A stretch of 35,201 bases of DNA. Origin: Oerskovia rustica (GTDB lineage: Bacteria > Actinomycetota > Actinomycetes > Actinomycetales > Cellulomonadaceae). A program made the translations under genes and the position numbers. The stretch is taken from NCBI RefSeq assembly GCF_014836555.1, contig NZ_JACSQQ010000019.1:12695-47895 (forward strand), given 5' to 3'. Positions 9,074-16,947 of the stretch are shown piece after piece (the stretch's first letter is position 1; every line of letters begins with the position of its first letter). Under the pieces are notes generated by a model. The model did not search any database and was not told where the DNA came from. It saw only the letters and a program-made list of their open reading frames with translations.

Positions 9074-10309
9074 ATGCGAGCACTGACATGGCAGGGGCGG
9101 GAGAAGGTCTCGGTCGAGGAGGTCCCCGACCCGCGGATCGAGGAGCCCACGGACGCGGTCGTCCGGGTCACGTCGACCGCGATCTGCGGCTCCGACCTGC
9201 ACCTGTACTCGGTGCTGGGCATGTACCTGGACCCGGGCGACGTGCTCGGCCACGAGACCATGGGCGTCGTCGAGGAGGTCGGCGCGAACGCGACCCGGCT
9301 CAAGGTCGGCGACCGCGTCGTCGTCCCCTTCGGCATCGCGTGCGGGACGTGCTGGATGTGCACCCACGGACTGCAGTCGCAGTGCGAGACGACGCAGGTC
9401 CGCTCGCAGGACAAGGGCGCGGCGCTCTTCGGGTACACCAAGCTGTACGGCCAGGTCCCGGGTGGGCAGGCGGAGTACCTCCGGGTACCGCAGGCGCACT
9501 ACGGCCCCGTCGTGGTGCCCGCCGACGGCCCGGACGAGCGGTACCTCTACCTGTCGGACGTGCTGCCGACCGCGTGGCAGGCCGTCGAGTACGCGGCGGT
9601 GGCGCCCGGCGGGACGGTCGCCGTGGTCGGGCTCGGACCGATCGGTCAGATGGCTGCGCGGGTCGCGCGGCATCGCGGGGCCGGGCAGGTCGTCGGGCTC
9701 GACCTCGTGCCCGAGCGCCTGGAGATGGCCAGGCGGCACGGGATCGAGGTCGTCGACCTGTCGGTGGTCGACGACGTCGTGGGCGCGGTCCGGGACCTGA
9801 CCCAGGGGCGGGGCGCCGACGGGGTGATCGACGCCGTCGGGATGGAGGCCCACGGGTCTCCAGGGGCGTCCTTGTTCCAGAAGGCGGCAGGAGTCCTGCC
9901 GGACACCGTCGCCGGCGCGATCAACGAGAAGGTGGGCGTCGACCGCCTGGCCGCGCTCCTCACCGCGATCTCGCTCGTCCGCCGCGGAGGCACCCTGTCG
10001 ATCGCCGGTGTCTACGGCGGCGCCAAGGACCCCCTGCCGATGATGGACCTCTTCGACCGGCAGGTCACGCTCCGCATGGGACAGGCGAACGTCCGCCGGT
10101 GGATCGACGACCTGCTGCCCCTCGTCTCCGACCCGGCCGACCCGCTGGGCGTCCTCGACCTGCGGACCCATCGGCTGTCGCTCGAGGACGCACCCCGCGG
10201 CTACGACCTCTTCCAGAAGAAGGAGGACGGGTGCATCAAGGTCGTCCTGGACCCCACGGTGCGGACGGCGTCCGCTCCGGACGCTCCGGACGACACGGGG
10301 TCGCGATGA
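9074..10309 (+). CDS. Zinc-dependent alcohol dehydrogenase (MDR superfamily)
   Basis: A 411-residue medium-chain dehydrogenase. Catalytic zinc motifs are visible: CGSDLH near residue 37, then GHE in VLGHETMGVVEEVG. The structural zinc lobe has four cysteines (C-G-T-C-W-M-C, then C after seven residues). The Rossmann motif GLGPIG near 195 is followed by an acidic residue (GLDLVPER), favouring NAD over NADP. The family includes alcohol, threonine and glutathione-independent formaldehyde dehydrogenases, and the substrate cannot be told here. The start was taken at the ATG preceded by GAGAGGA, not at the ATG 45 nt upstream. The stop overlaps the next start by 4 nt (ATGA), so the downstream unknown protein is translationally coupled. 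Confidence 0.9.
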   Translation: MRALTWQGREKVSVEEVPDPRIEEPTDAVVRVTSTAICGSDLHLYSVLGMYLDPGDVLGHETMGVVEEVGANATRLKVGDRVVVPFGIACGTCWMCTHGLQSQCETTQVRSQDKGAALFGYTKLYGQVPGGQAEYLRVPQAHYGPVVVPADGPDERYLYLSDVLPTAWQAVEYAAVAPGGTVAVVGLGPIGQMAARVARHRGAGQVVGLDLVPERLEMARRHGIEVVDLSVVDDVVGAVRDLTQGRGADGVIDAVGMEAHGSPGASLFQKAAGVLPDTVAGAINEKVGVDRLAALLTAISLVRRGGTLSIAGVYGGAKDPLPMMDLFDRQVTLRMGQANVRRWIDDLLPLVSDPADPLGVLDLRTHRLSLEDAPRGYDLFQKKEDGCIKVVLDPTVRTASAPDAPDDTGSR

Positions 10310-10827
10310 CCACGCCGGTCGACACCCGCCTGCTCGCGATCTATCTCGACGACCACGTGGCCGGGGCGACCGTGGGGGTGCAGCGGGTCCGGCGCATGGC
10401 GAAGGTGTACGACGGCACCGTGGTGGGCCACGCGATCGCTCCGCTCGTCAGCCAGCTCGAGGACGAGCGAGCATGGCTGGTCCGGTGCGTGCACCGGCTC
10501 GACCTCCCCGTCCGGACGTACAAGGTCGTCGGTGCGGCCGTCGCCGAACGGATCGGACGCCTCAAGCCCAACGGGCACGTGAGCCGGACGTCGCCGCTGA
10601 GCGCACTGCTCGAGGTCGAGCTGCTCCGGGGTGCGGTCACCGGGAAGAAGAGCGGGTGGCAGACCCTCCTGGCCCAGAGCACGGGCCTGGGTCTCACCCC
10701 TGAGCAGGTCGTGGACCTCGACGGCCTGGTTGCCCAGGCGGACGAGCAGGTCCGGGTGCTCTCCGACCTGCTCGAGATCCTGCACGCCAGGGTGTTCCGG
10801 CGCCGGTCGCCCGACGGGGGAGGGTAG
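10306..10827 (+). CDS. Protein of unknown function, coupled to the alcohol dehydrogenase
   Basis: A 173-residue soluble protein that I do not recognise. It is probably all-helical: amphipathic segments such as LAIYLDDHVAGATVGVQRVRRMAK at the N-terminus and LDGLVAQADEQVRVLSDLLEILHARVF at the C-terminus, separated by a basic middle region (GKKSGWQTLLAQSTG). It has no signal peptide, membrane segment or cysteine-rich motif. The layout recalls ferritin-like or four-helix proteins, but no metal-ligand ExxH motif is visible, so that is only an impression. It starts inside the dehydrogenase stop codon and ends 9 bp from the convergent glycosyltransferase. Its presence as a real gene is well supported by coupling and codon usage. 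Confidence 0.75.
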   Translation: MTTPVDTRLLAIYLDDHVAGATVGVQRVRRMAKVYDGTVVGHAIAPLVSQLEDERAWLVRCVHRLDLPVRTYKVVGAAVAERIGRLKPNGHVSRTSPLSALLEVELLRGAVTGKKSGWQTLLAQSTGLGLTPEQVVDLDGLVAQADEQVRVLSDLLEILHARVFRRRSPDGGG

Positions 10828-10836
10828 TCGCCCGGC

Positions 10837-11628
10837 TCACGGCGCCGTGGGGGACGACCGGTCGCGCCTGGCGCGCCGCCGCTCGGTGATCCGCGCCGCC
10901 CATCGCTCCCACGGCGGGCTGATCGACCAGTTCACGGCGAGAGTGTGCCAGGCCCAGCGGAACCGTCGGGCCAGAGCCTGCCGGGACTCGAACGTGCGCC
11001 CCGAGACCCCGACGACCAGCCGACCGTCGTAGCGCACACGAGCGTCGCTCCCGAGCTGGAGGCTCAGGTCGGTGTCGTCGTGGACGTGCGGGTCGTCCCG
11101 GTGCACGAGATGCCTGACCTCGCGCCACGCGTCGACACGGATCGCCATGTTGGACCCCCACAGGGGCACGTTGCCCGACGCGGCATGCATCCCCCAGTAG
11201 TAGCAGCGCAGGTAGAAGAGCTGCGCGAGGCGAGCACGGACGACAGGCAGGTCGTAGAACCGCCCGGAGCCGGTGAGTGCCGTCAGACCAGGGTCCGCCG
11301 CGAAGGCCTCGTGCACGCGCTCCAGCCAGTCCGGCGGGGGCATCGTGTCCGCGTCGCAGCGCACGATGACACCGGACGCCACGGCGTCGTAGCCCGTCGA
11401 GGCGGCCGCCGGGATGCCGGGCGACGGCTCGACGACCAGCCGGGCGCCCGCCCGCCGAGCCACGTCGGCGCTGTCGTCCGTCGAGGCGTTGTCGACCACC
11501 ACCACCTCGCTGGGTGGCCGGCTCTGCCGGGCGATGGCCTCGAGGCAACGTTCCAGGTGCCGTGCGTCGTCCTTCACGGGAATGACGACGGTCAACGGCA
11601 ACGCGTCGGCCCGGGACGTGGGGCTCAT
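10837..11628 (-). CDS. Family 2 glycosyltransferase
   Basis: A 263-residue GT-A fold glycosyltransferase. The N-terminus has TVVIPVKDDARHLERCL, then VVVVDNASTDDSADVA, a nucleotide-sugar binding pattern, and a DxD-type metal site in RCDADTMPPPDWL. An acceptor-side acidic motif (DDPHVHDDTDLSL) lies near residue 195. No membrane helices are evident, so it is probably cytoplasmic or peripheral. The ATG overlaps the stop of the upstream membrane-protein gene (ATGA), so the two are an operon. Donor and acceptor are unknown. The partner is a multi-pass membrane protein, which fits cell-envelope or lipid glycosylation, but this is inference. Confidence 0.88.
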   Translation of the reverse strand: MSPTSRADALPLTVVIPVKDDARHLERCLEAIARQSRPPSEVVVVDNASTDDSADVARRAGARLVVEPSPGIPAAASTGYDAVASGVIVRCDADTMPPPDWLERVHEAFAADPGLTALTGSGRFYDLPVVRARLAQLFYLRCYYWGMHAASGNVPLWGSNMAIRVDAWREVRHLVHRDDPHVHDDTDLSLQLGSDARVRYDGRLVVGVSGRTFESRQALARRFRWAWHTLAVNWSISPPWERWAARITERRRARRDRSSPTAP

Positions 11629-12233
11629 GACCCGCGCACCAGGAGGACGCCGGCGGCGAGTGCCCCGATCCCACCTGCCACGAGGTCGCCCAGCGTGTCG
11701 AGGTAGCCCACGGCGATCGCAGGGTCCACGAACGTGGTGCCCGCCCACTCGCCGACCTCCCACAGCAGGGCGAGCAGGGCCCCGAGCGCCGTCGCCGTGA
11801 CGACGGCGCCGAGCCGAGGGCGCGAGAGGCCGTCCATGACAGAGCGGGTGGGTCTGCCGCCCAGGCCGTCGAGCAGGGGCCCGGGCGAGGGAAGCGCCCC
11901 CAGGAAGACGAGGACCGCATACGCCAGGACCGTGAGCACGGCGGTCGCCACCAGGTGCACCGCGAGGTCGAGCCAGGAGAGCTGGGCGTAGAGGTCGAGC
12001 AGCGCGATCCAGGCGGCGGCGCTCAGGACGAGGCCGACGAGCGGATCGAGCGGCCCCTTGAGACCGACGGCCCGGGGGATCACCGCGCCCAGCAGGACGA
12101 GGGAGAGCAGGGCGGTCGCCACGAGCCCGTAGAGAAGGGAGCCCACCGGGATCGCGATCCCTGCGAGGACGCGCACGACGTCTCCCACGGCGGTGGACAC
12201 CGTGGAGCGTCTCTCGATCTCGCCGGCGGTCAT
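11625..12233 (-). CDS. DUF2238/YjdF-like multi-pass membrane protein
   Basis: A 202-residue protein with about five or six hydrophobic helices and almost no soluble loops. The C-terminal half carries LLWEVGEWAGTTFVD followed by GYLDTLGDLVAGGIGA. This W-E-x-x-E-W and D-T-x-x-D-L pattern is characteristic of the YjdF/DUF2238 family. Family function is unknown. The conserved acidic residues in the membrane region hint at a metal or cation site, which is inference. It heads a two-gene operon with the GT2 gene. No Shine-Dalgarno is visible, but a TANNNT box sits six nt before the ATG, so a leaderless message is likely. Confidence 0.75.
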   Translation of the reverse strand: MTAGEIERRSTVSTAVGDVVRVLAGIAIPVGSLLYGLVATALLSLVLLGAVIPRAVGLKGPLDPLVGLVLSAAAWIALLDLYAQLSWLDLAVHLVATAVLTVLAYAVLVFLGALPSPGPLLDGLGGRPTRSVMDGLSRPRLGAVVTATALGALLALLWEVGEWAGTTFVDPAIAVGYLDTLGDLVAGGIGALAAGVLLVRGS

Positions 12234-12239
12234 CGAGCA

Positions 12240-12245
12240 AACGTA
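12240..12245 (-). promoter_or_regulatory. Putative -10 box of a leaderless DUF2238-GT2 message
   Basis: TACGTT read on the minus strand (12245 to 12240) fits the actinobacterial TANNNT -10 consensus. It lies 6 nt before the ATG, which would put transcription start at the start codon. No convincing -35 is seen. A short palindrome, ACTCC-CGC-GGAGT (12249-12261), sits immediately upstream. Confidence 0.4.
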
Positions 12246-12323
12246 ACGACTCCCGCGGAGTCCCGCTCAGCGGCCGGGGCACGGGAGGTCGCGAGTCGCG
12301 CACACCCGTGCGAGCCTGCCCAG

Positions 12324-13655
12324 ATGTCTGCCACGACCACTGCGTCCCCGTCCACGCCCCTGAACCGCTCGGTCGGGGGCCGCCTGCTCTACGTCTTCAT
12401 CCTGGGTGACGTGCTCGGTGCGGGGGTCTACGCCCTGGTCGGCGAGATGGCCGGGAAGGTGGGCGGCGCCGTCTGGCTGCCCCTTCTCGTCGCGCTCGGA
12501 CTGTCCCTGCTGACCGCGGGCTCGTACGCCGAGCTCGTCACGAAGTACCCGGCCGCCGGGGGCGCCGCGGTGTTCGCCGAACGCGCCTTCAAGGTACCGA
12601 TCGTGTCGTTCCTCGTGGGGTTCTGCATGCTCGCCGCGGGCGTCACGAGCGCGGCGGGTCTGTCCCTCGCCTTCGCCGGCGACTACTTCGGCTCGTTCGT
12701 GGACCTCCCTGTCGTGCCGGTCGCGCTCGTGTTCCTGCTCCTCGTCGCGGCGCTCAACGCGCGCGGCATCCAGGAGTCCTTGCGTGCGAACGTCGCGATG
12801 ACCGCGATCGAGCTCTCCGGGCTGCTCCTGATCGTGGTGCTCGCGGCCGTCGTCCTCACCCGGGGCGACGCGTCACCGGGCCGGGCCCTCGAGTTCACCC
12901 AGGGCACCACCCCGGCGCTCGCGGTACTCTCGGCCTCGCTCATCGCGTACTACTCGTTCGTCGGCTTCGAGACCTCGGCCAACCTGGCCGAGGAGGTCAA
13001 GGACGTCCGGCGGGTCTACCCCCGTGCGCTCTTCGGCGCACTGATCACCGCAGGCGTCGTGTACGTCGCCGTCGGTGTGGCCGCCGTCGCGGTGGCGCCC
13101 CCCGAGCAGCTCGCGGGCTCGACCGGGCCGCTGCTCGAGGTCGTGAAGGTCGCCGACGTCGTACCGGAGCGCGTCTTCGCCGTGGTGGCTCTCGTCGCGG
13201 TCGCGAACGGCGCCCTGCTCACCATGATCATGGCGAGCCGCCTCACCTACGGCATGGCGCGACAGGGACTGCTGCCCGCAGGTCTGGCCCGGGTGCTCCC
13301 CGGCCGCCGGACCCCGTGGGGCGCGATCGTCGCGACGACCGTCGTCGCGATGGGGCTCGTCTTCACGGGAGACCTGGGTGCGCTCGCGGAGACCGTGGTG
13401 CTCCTGCTCCTCGTGGTGTTCATCAGCACCAACGTCGCGGTCCTGGTCCTGCGCCGGGACACCGTGAAGGAGGACCACTTCCGCGTCGCGACGATCGTGC
13501 CCGTGCTCGGGACCGCAAGCTGCGTCCTGCTCCTGACGCAGCAGGCCGGGCAGACCTGGCTCCGCGCGGGGGCTCTCGTCCTGGTGGGTGTCGTGCTCTA
13601 CCTGGTCACGCGGCTCGTCCGCCGGCGGACGGCAACGCCGACCCGCGGGGACTGA
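12324..13655 (+). CDS. APC superfamily amino acid permease
   Basis: A 443-residue integral membrane transporter with about 12 helices. The first helix carries ILGDVLGAGVYALVGEMAGKVGG, matching the APC signature in which an unwound GxG region binds the substrate amine. The AYYSFVGFETSANLAEEVKD segment near residue 215 is also diagnostic of amino acid permeases. Substrate specificity cannot be read from sequence. The N-terminus (MSATTTASPSTPLNRSVGG) is short and polar. No clear Shine-Dalgarno precedes the ATG. The gene is divergent from the DUF2238 gene across about 90 bp and is followed by the catalase on the same strand after 84 nt, perhaps with its own promoter. Confidence 0.88.
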   Translation: MSATTTASPSTPLNRSVGGRLLYVFILGDVLGAGVYALVGEMAGKVGGAVWLPLLVALGLSLLTAGSYAELVTKYPAAGGAAVFAERAFKVPIVSFLVGFCMLAAGVTSAAGLSLAFAGDYFGSFVDLPVVPVALVFLLLVAALNARGIQESLRANVAMTAIELSGLLLIVVLAAVVLTRGDASPGRALEFTQGTTPALAVLSASLIAYYSFVGFETSANLAEEVKDVRRVYPRALFGALITAGVVYVAVGVAAVAVAPPEQLAGSTGPLLEVVKVADVVPERVFAVVALVAVANGALLTMIMASRLTYGMARQGLLPAGLARVLPGRRTPWGAIVATTVVAMGLVFTGDLGALAETVVLLLLVVFISTNVAVLVLRRDTVKEDHFRVATIVPVLGTASCVLLLTQQAGQTWLRAGALVLVGVVLYLVTRLVRRRTATPTRGD

Positions 13656-13739
13656 TGATCGACGGCGGTCCCCAGATGCCAGTGGGCAGGGAGGGGCGCA
13701 CGGTGGAGGACCACATCGGTTTCACCGAGGAGGCACGAG

Positions 13740-14699
13740 ATGTACCTGCACGTGCAGCGACTGATCAACGACATCGTGGCCGACGAGCCGGACCCCGCAG
13801 CGGCGAACGCGCTCCAGGAAGGACTGGGAGGTCAGTTCGGGGAGATGCGCACGATGATGCAGTACCTCTTCCAGAGCATCAACTTCCGGGGACCCGCGGG
13901 AAAGCCCTATCGGGACCTGCTCCAGGGGATCGGGACCGAGGAGATCAGCCACGTCGAGCTGATCGGCACGACCATCGCCCGCCTGCTCGACGGTTCGCCC
14001 CGGTACAACGGGAAGAAGACCGACCCCCTCGACACCCCGGGTGCGGGAGGCAGGACGCCGCTGGACCTGGCGCTCGGGGTGGGGAACATCCACCACTACC
14101 TGGTCGCGGCCCAGGGGGCCCTGCCCGTGGACGCCGCGGGCAACCCGTGGAGCGGGAGCTACGTCTACAACTCGGGGAACCTGGTGCTGGACCTCCTGTA
14201 CAACCTCATGCTCGAGTCGACCGGGCGCCTGCAGAAGTGTCGGATCTACGAGATGACGGACAACAAGACGGCGCGCTCGACGATCTCCTACCTGATCGTG
14301 CGCGACCAGGCGCACGAGAACGCGTACGCCCGAGCCCTCGAGACCCTCGGCGTGGACTGGGGCAAGGTCCTGCCGATCCCCAAGACCGACGCGGAGAAGT
14401 TCCCCGAGGTCAAGAAGCTCGTCGACCTGGGGCTGCAGTCCAAGCAGTACACGTTCGACCTCGAGGGAGCCTCGGAGGCCGGGCGCATCTTCCAGGGCAT
14501 GTCACCCTCGAACGACGGGACGGAGCTCGACGCGACCGAACAGGCTCCCGCCGGCGTCCCGTCGACCATCGCCCGGGAGCGCTACGAGGAGTTCTCCCCG
14601 GGGCTCGACCCTGACCTGCTCGCCCTCATCCAGGCGACCGCGGACCTCGAGATGGCCGACGCCGCCGACCCGCTGTTCGCGCCGACGAGCAAGGCCTAG
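13740..14699 (+). CDS. Manganese catalase (non-heme)
   Basis: A 319-residue ferritin-like di-manganese catalase that disproportionates hydrogen peroxide in the cytoplasm. The expected ligands are in place: E35 (GEMRTMMQYL), E68 and H71 (TEEISHVE), E159 (NLMLESTGRL) and H192 (RDQAHEN). The length is close to the family norm, with the C-terminal extension seen in many homologues. GAGG is present upstream of the ATG. It is followed by a strong hairpin shared with the convergent gene. An oxidative-stress role fits the stressosome and Asp23 genes elsewhere in the window, but no shared regulatory site was found. Confidence 0.93.
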   Translation: MYLHVQRLINDIVADEPDPAAANALQEGLGGQFGEMRTMMQYLFQSINFRGPAGKPYRDLLQGIGTEEISHVELIGTTIARLLDGSPRYNGKKTDPLDTPGAGGRTPLDLALGVGNIHHYLVAAQGALPVDAAGNPWSGSYVYNSGNLVLDLLYNLMLESTGRLQKCRIYEMTDNKTARSTISYLIVRDQAHENAYARALETLGVDWGKVLPIPKTDAEKFPEVKKLVDLGLQSKQYTFDLEGASEAGRIFQGMSPSNDGTELDATEQAPAGVPSTIARERYEEFSPGLDPDLLALIQATADLEMADAADPLFAPTSKA

Positions 14700-14723
14700 G
14701 TGCAGGCACCGACCCACGGTGAC

Positions 14724-14754
14724 GAGACCCTCCGGTGCGCGTGCGGAGGGTCTC
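14724..14754. terminator. Bidirectional terminator between convergent catalase and GT2 genes
   Basis: A perfect 11-bp stem: GAGACCCTCCG (14724-14734) pairs with CGGAGGGTCTC (14744-14754) around a 9-nt loop. It lies 25 nt past the catalase stop, and its right arm overlaps the first two bases of the minus-strand glycosyltransferase stop triplet (14753-14755). Being symmetric, it can serve both genes. Confidence 0.75.
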
Positions 14755-15475
14755 AGCCGGCCCTCACCGGCCGGACGAGGTCCTCGCGCAGGTGCCGCGC
14801 GTACCCGCCGGGAGTGCGGCCCGTCGTACGACCCGAGGTGAGGACCCGGCCCTCGTCGGAGGCCACGACGCGCGCTCCCGCGCCCCGGGCACTGGCCACG
14901 AGGTCGACGTCCTCGTGCTCGGCGACCCTCGGGAAGCCGCCGGCGGCCAGGTAGCGGTCGCCGCGGATCCCCAGGTTCGCCCCGTGCACGTGCCCGTTCG
15001 CCTGCCCGACGGGATGCGTCGCCACCCAGGCGGCCTGCTGCGCGGGGGAGAGGTCGTCGAAGTCGGGACGCACGGTGCCGATCACCAGGTCGGCCCCTGC
15101 CTCCGCGAGCGCGACCTGGTGCGTGAGCCAGTGCGGGGGCACCGCCGAGTCCGCGTCGGTGCTCGCGATCCACAGCCGTGCCGGGCGGCCCCTGCCGGTC
15201 AGCTCCGTCGCCGCCTCGACCCCGGCGGCGCGTGCTGCCCCGACCCGCCGGTATCCGGTCTCGAGCACGGTGTACGGGGACGAGCGTGCGAGCGAGGCCG
15301 ACCCGTCGGTGCAGTCGTCGAGGACGAGCACGACCTCGACCCGCACGGCCGGTCGCTCGTCCCGCATCCGCGCGACGGCCGCGTCGAGCGCGGCCAGGCA
15401 GCGGGGGAGGAGCTCCTCCTCGTCGTTCACCGGCACGACGACGGCCAGTCGCGTCACGCGGTCCGGTGCGCTCAT
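14753..15475 (-). CDS. Family 2 glycosyltransferase, third gene of the PIG-L/methyltransferase operon
   Basis: A 240-residue GT-A glycosyltransferase: LAVVVPVNDEEELLPRCL at the N-terminus, VVLVLDDCTDGS as the nucleotide-sugar loop, a DxD site in ASTDADSAVPPHWL, and HVHGANLGIRGDRYLAAGGFP followed by EHEDVDL as the acceptor/catalytic region. There are no membrane helices. Its ATG overlaps the stop of the fused deacetylase/methyltransferase by 4 nt, indicating obligate co-translation. It probably builds or extends the sugar that the deacetylase acts on; this is inference from context. The stop codon lies within the bidirectional terminator, ending the operon. Confidence 0.87.
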   Translation of the reverse strand: MSAPDRVTRLAVVVPVNDEEELLPRCLAALDAAVARMRDERPAVRVEVVLVLDDCTDGSASLARSSPYTVLETGYRRVGAARAAGVEAATELTGRGRPARLWIASTDADSAVPPHWLTHQVALAEAGADLVIGTVRPDFDDLSPAQQAAWVATHPVGQANGHVHGANLGIRGDRYLAAGGFPRVAEHEDVDLVASARGAGARVVASDEGRVLTSGRTTGRTPGGYARHLREDLVRPVRAG

Positions 15476-16947
15476 GCCAGCCCCGCCTCGGCGGCGACCG
15501 AGCGTCCCGGCGGTCGGACGAAGACCTCCAGGACGAAGTCGTCCTCGAGGTGATGCACGAGGCGCACGAGCTCGGCGCGCGCAGCGAGGGCTGCATGGAC
15601 GTCGTCGCCCCGCAGCGGGTACTCGGGTACCGGGTGCCGCCAGTGGCACGCGACCAGGACGCCGTCCGCGGTGAGGGACCCGACCGCACGGGAGATCGCG
15701 GTCTCCAGGTCGCTCGCGCCGTAGTAGTACCCGACCTCGGAGAGCACCACGAGGTCGAAGAGCCCTTCGGGCCACTCGGCAGGAGTCCGGAGACGCAGGA
15801 GCTCGACCTCGTCGCCGAGGCGCTCCCGGGCCGCTGCGAGCGCGGCCGCGGCGACGTCGACCCCCACGAGACGGTCGCAGCGGGTGGCGAGATCCGCGGT
15901 CAGGACACCGGTCGAGCAGCCGATCTCCAGGCCGGCCCGAAAGCGTGCGCGCGGCAGCGACGCGAGCGTCACGGCGCGCTTGCGTTCCTCGTACCAGCGC
16001 GTCTCGAAGCCCCACGGATCGGGGCGGCCGCGGTAGAACGCGTCGAAGAAGCCGGCAGGCAGGCTCTCGGAGGACGTCGACCCCGACCCGGGTCCACGCC
16101 CCGACCCCGGTTCGGACTCCGCCGTCGGGGACGGTGCGGACGCTGAGGGCGGGGCGGGCGACGGGCACGGTGCCTCGACGAAGACCTCCACGTCGCGGTC
16201 GGCGTGCCGCAGCATCTCCGGTCCGACGGTCGCCGCGTCTCGAGGGTCCGGGGACAGCGGCTCGACCTGCGACCGGTGCGCGGCCAGCGCGAGCCTCTTG
16301 GCTGCTCGCTCCTGCGGCGTGAGCGTGAGCGCCCGCATGTCCTTGGTGGCGGTCCGGTCGTCCGGGTTGCCCCAGTGCCACCACCAGATCGGGTACTCCA
16401 GGAGCCGTGCGCCCTGCTCGCCGGCGACCGCGGCCGCGACCTCGCCGGCGATGCGGTGGTCGCGGTGGCCGTCGCTGCGCCACGGAGCGCACAGCATCAC
16501 CGGGGCGCGCTCTCCGCGTCCAGGCTCGTCCTCTGCCAACGCGCCGAGGATCGCGGACAGCTGTCGGTGCAAGGTGGGGCGGTGCTCCCGCAGGCCTCCG
16601 TCCGGCAGCCCCAGGAAGACCACGGCGGCACCGGGAGCTGCCACGTCGACCGCGTCCACGAGCTCGCGACGTCGTAGGCGCGCGAGCCGAGCAGGTGAGA
16701 GCGTGGGGGAGTCGGGGTGGGACGCCTCGCCGTCCGTCGCGACGACGACCGTGACCGGCGCGCCCCGGCGGGCGAGCCGTGCCAGGAGGCCGCCGGCGCC
16801 CAGCGACTCGTCGTCGGGGTGTGCGGCGAGCGCGACGAGGTGGGGCACGTCGTCGGGAAGGTCCAGGGGAGGCAGCCGGTCGAAGAAGCCGTCGGCTCTC
16901 CAGGCGTCCTCGGTGGTGCCCGGGTCTCGATGGTCGAACGTCACCAC
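15472..16947 (-). CDS. Bifunctional PIG-L deacetylase / NodS-like SAM methyltransferase
   Basis: A 491-residue fusion. The N-terminal half (about 36-255) is a PIG-L/LmbE zinc deacetylase, with AHPDDE at 42-47 and HRDH at 161-164. These supply the metal ligands of enzymes that remove N-acetyl groups from GlcNAc-containing substrates. A low-complexity Pro/Ser/Gly linker (about 260-297) leads to a class I methyltransferase (about 299-491), with PWGFETRWYEERKR and GLEIGCSTG (339-347), the pattern of the NodS family. NodS N-methylates a deacetylated chito-oligosaccharide. Deacetylation followed by N-methylation of the freed amine is thus chemically coherent, though inferred. The start is GTG; a second GTG 3 nt on would give a 4-nt overlap with the upstream stop. 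It overlaps both neighbours. Confidence 0.88.
   Translation of the reverse strand: MVTFDHRDPGTTEDAWRADGFFDRLPPLDLPDDVPHLVALAAHPDDESLGAGGLLARLARRGAPVTVVVATDGEASHPDSPTLSPARLARLRRRELVDAVDVAAPGAAVVFLGLPDGGLREHRPTLHRQLSAILGALAEDEPGRGERAPVMLCAPWRSDGHRDHRIAGEVAAAVAGEQGARLLEYPIWWWHWGNPDDRTATKDMRALTLTPQERAAKRLALAAHRSQVEPLSPDPRDAATVGPEMLRHADRDVEVFVEAPCPSPAPPSASAPSPTAESEPGSGRGPGSGSTSSESLPAGFFDAFYRGRPDPWGFETRWYEERKRAVTLASLPRARFRAGLEIGCSTGVLTADLATRCDRLVGVDVAAAALAAARERLGDEVELLRLRTPAEWPEGLFDLVVLSEVGYYYGASDLETAISRAVGSLTADGVLVACHWRHPVPEYPLRGDDVHAALAARAELVRLVHHLEDDFVLEVFVRPPGRSVAAEAGLA

Noticed and set aside
7916-10171. 751-codon minus-strand ORF across the BrkB and dehydrogenase genes
   Set aside because: Arg/Asp/His-rich low-complexity translation typical of antisense frames; overlaps two clear genes completely.
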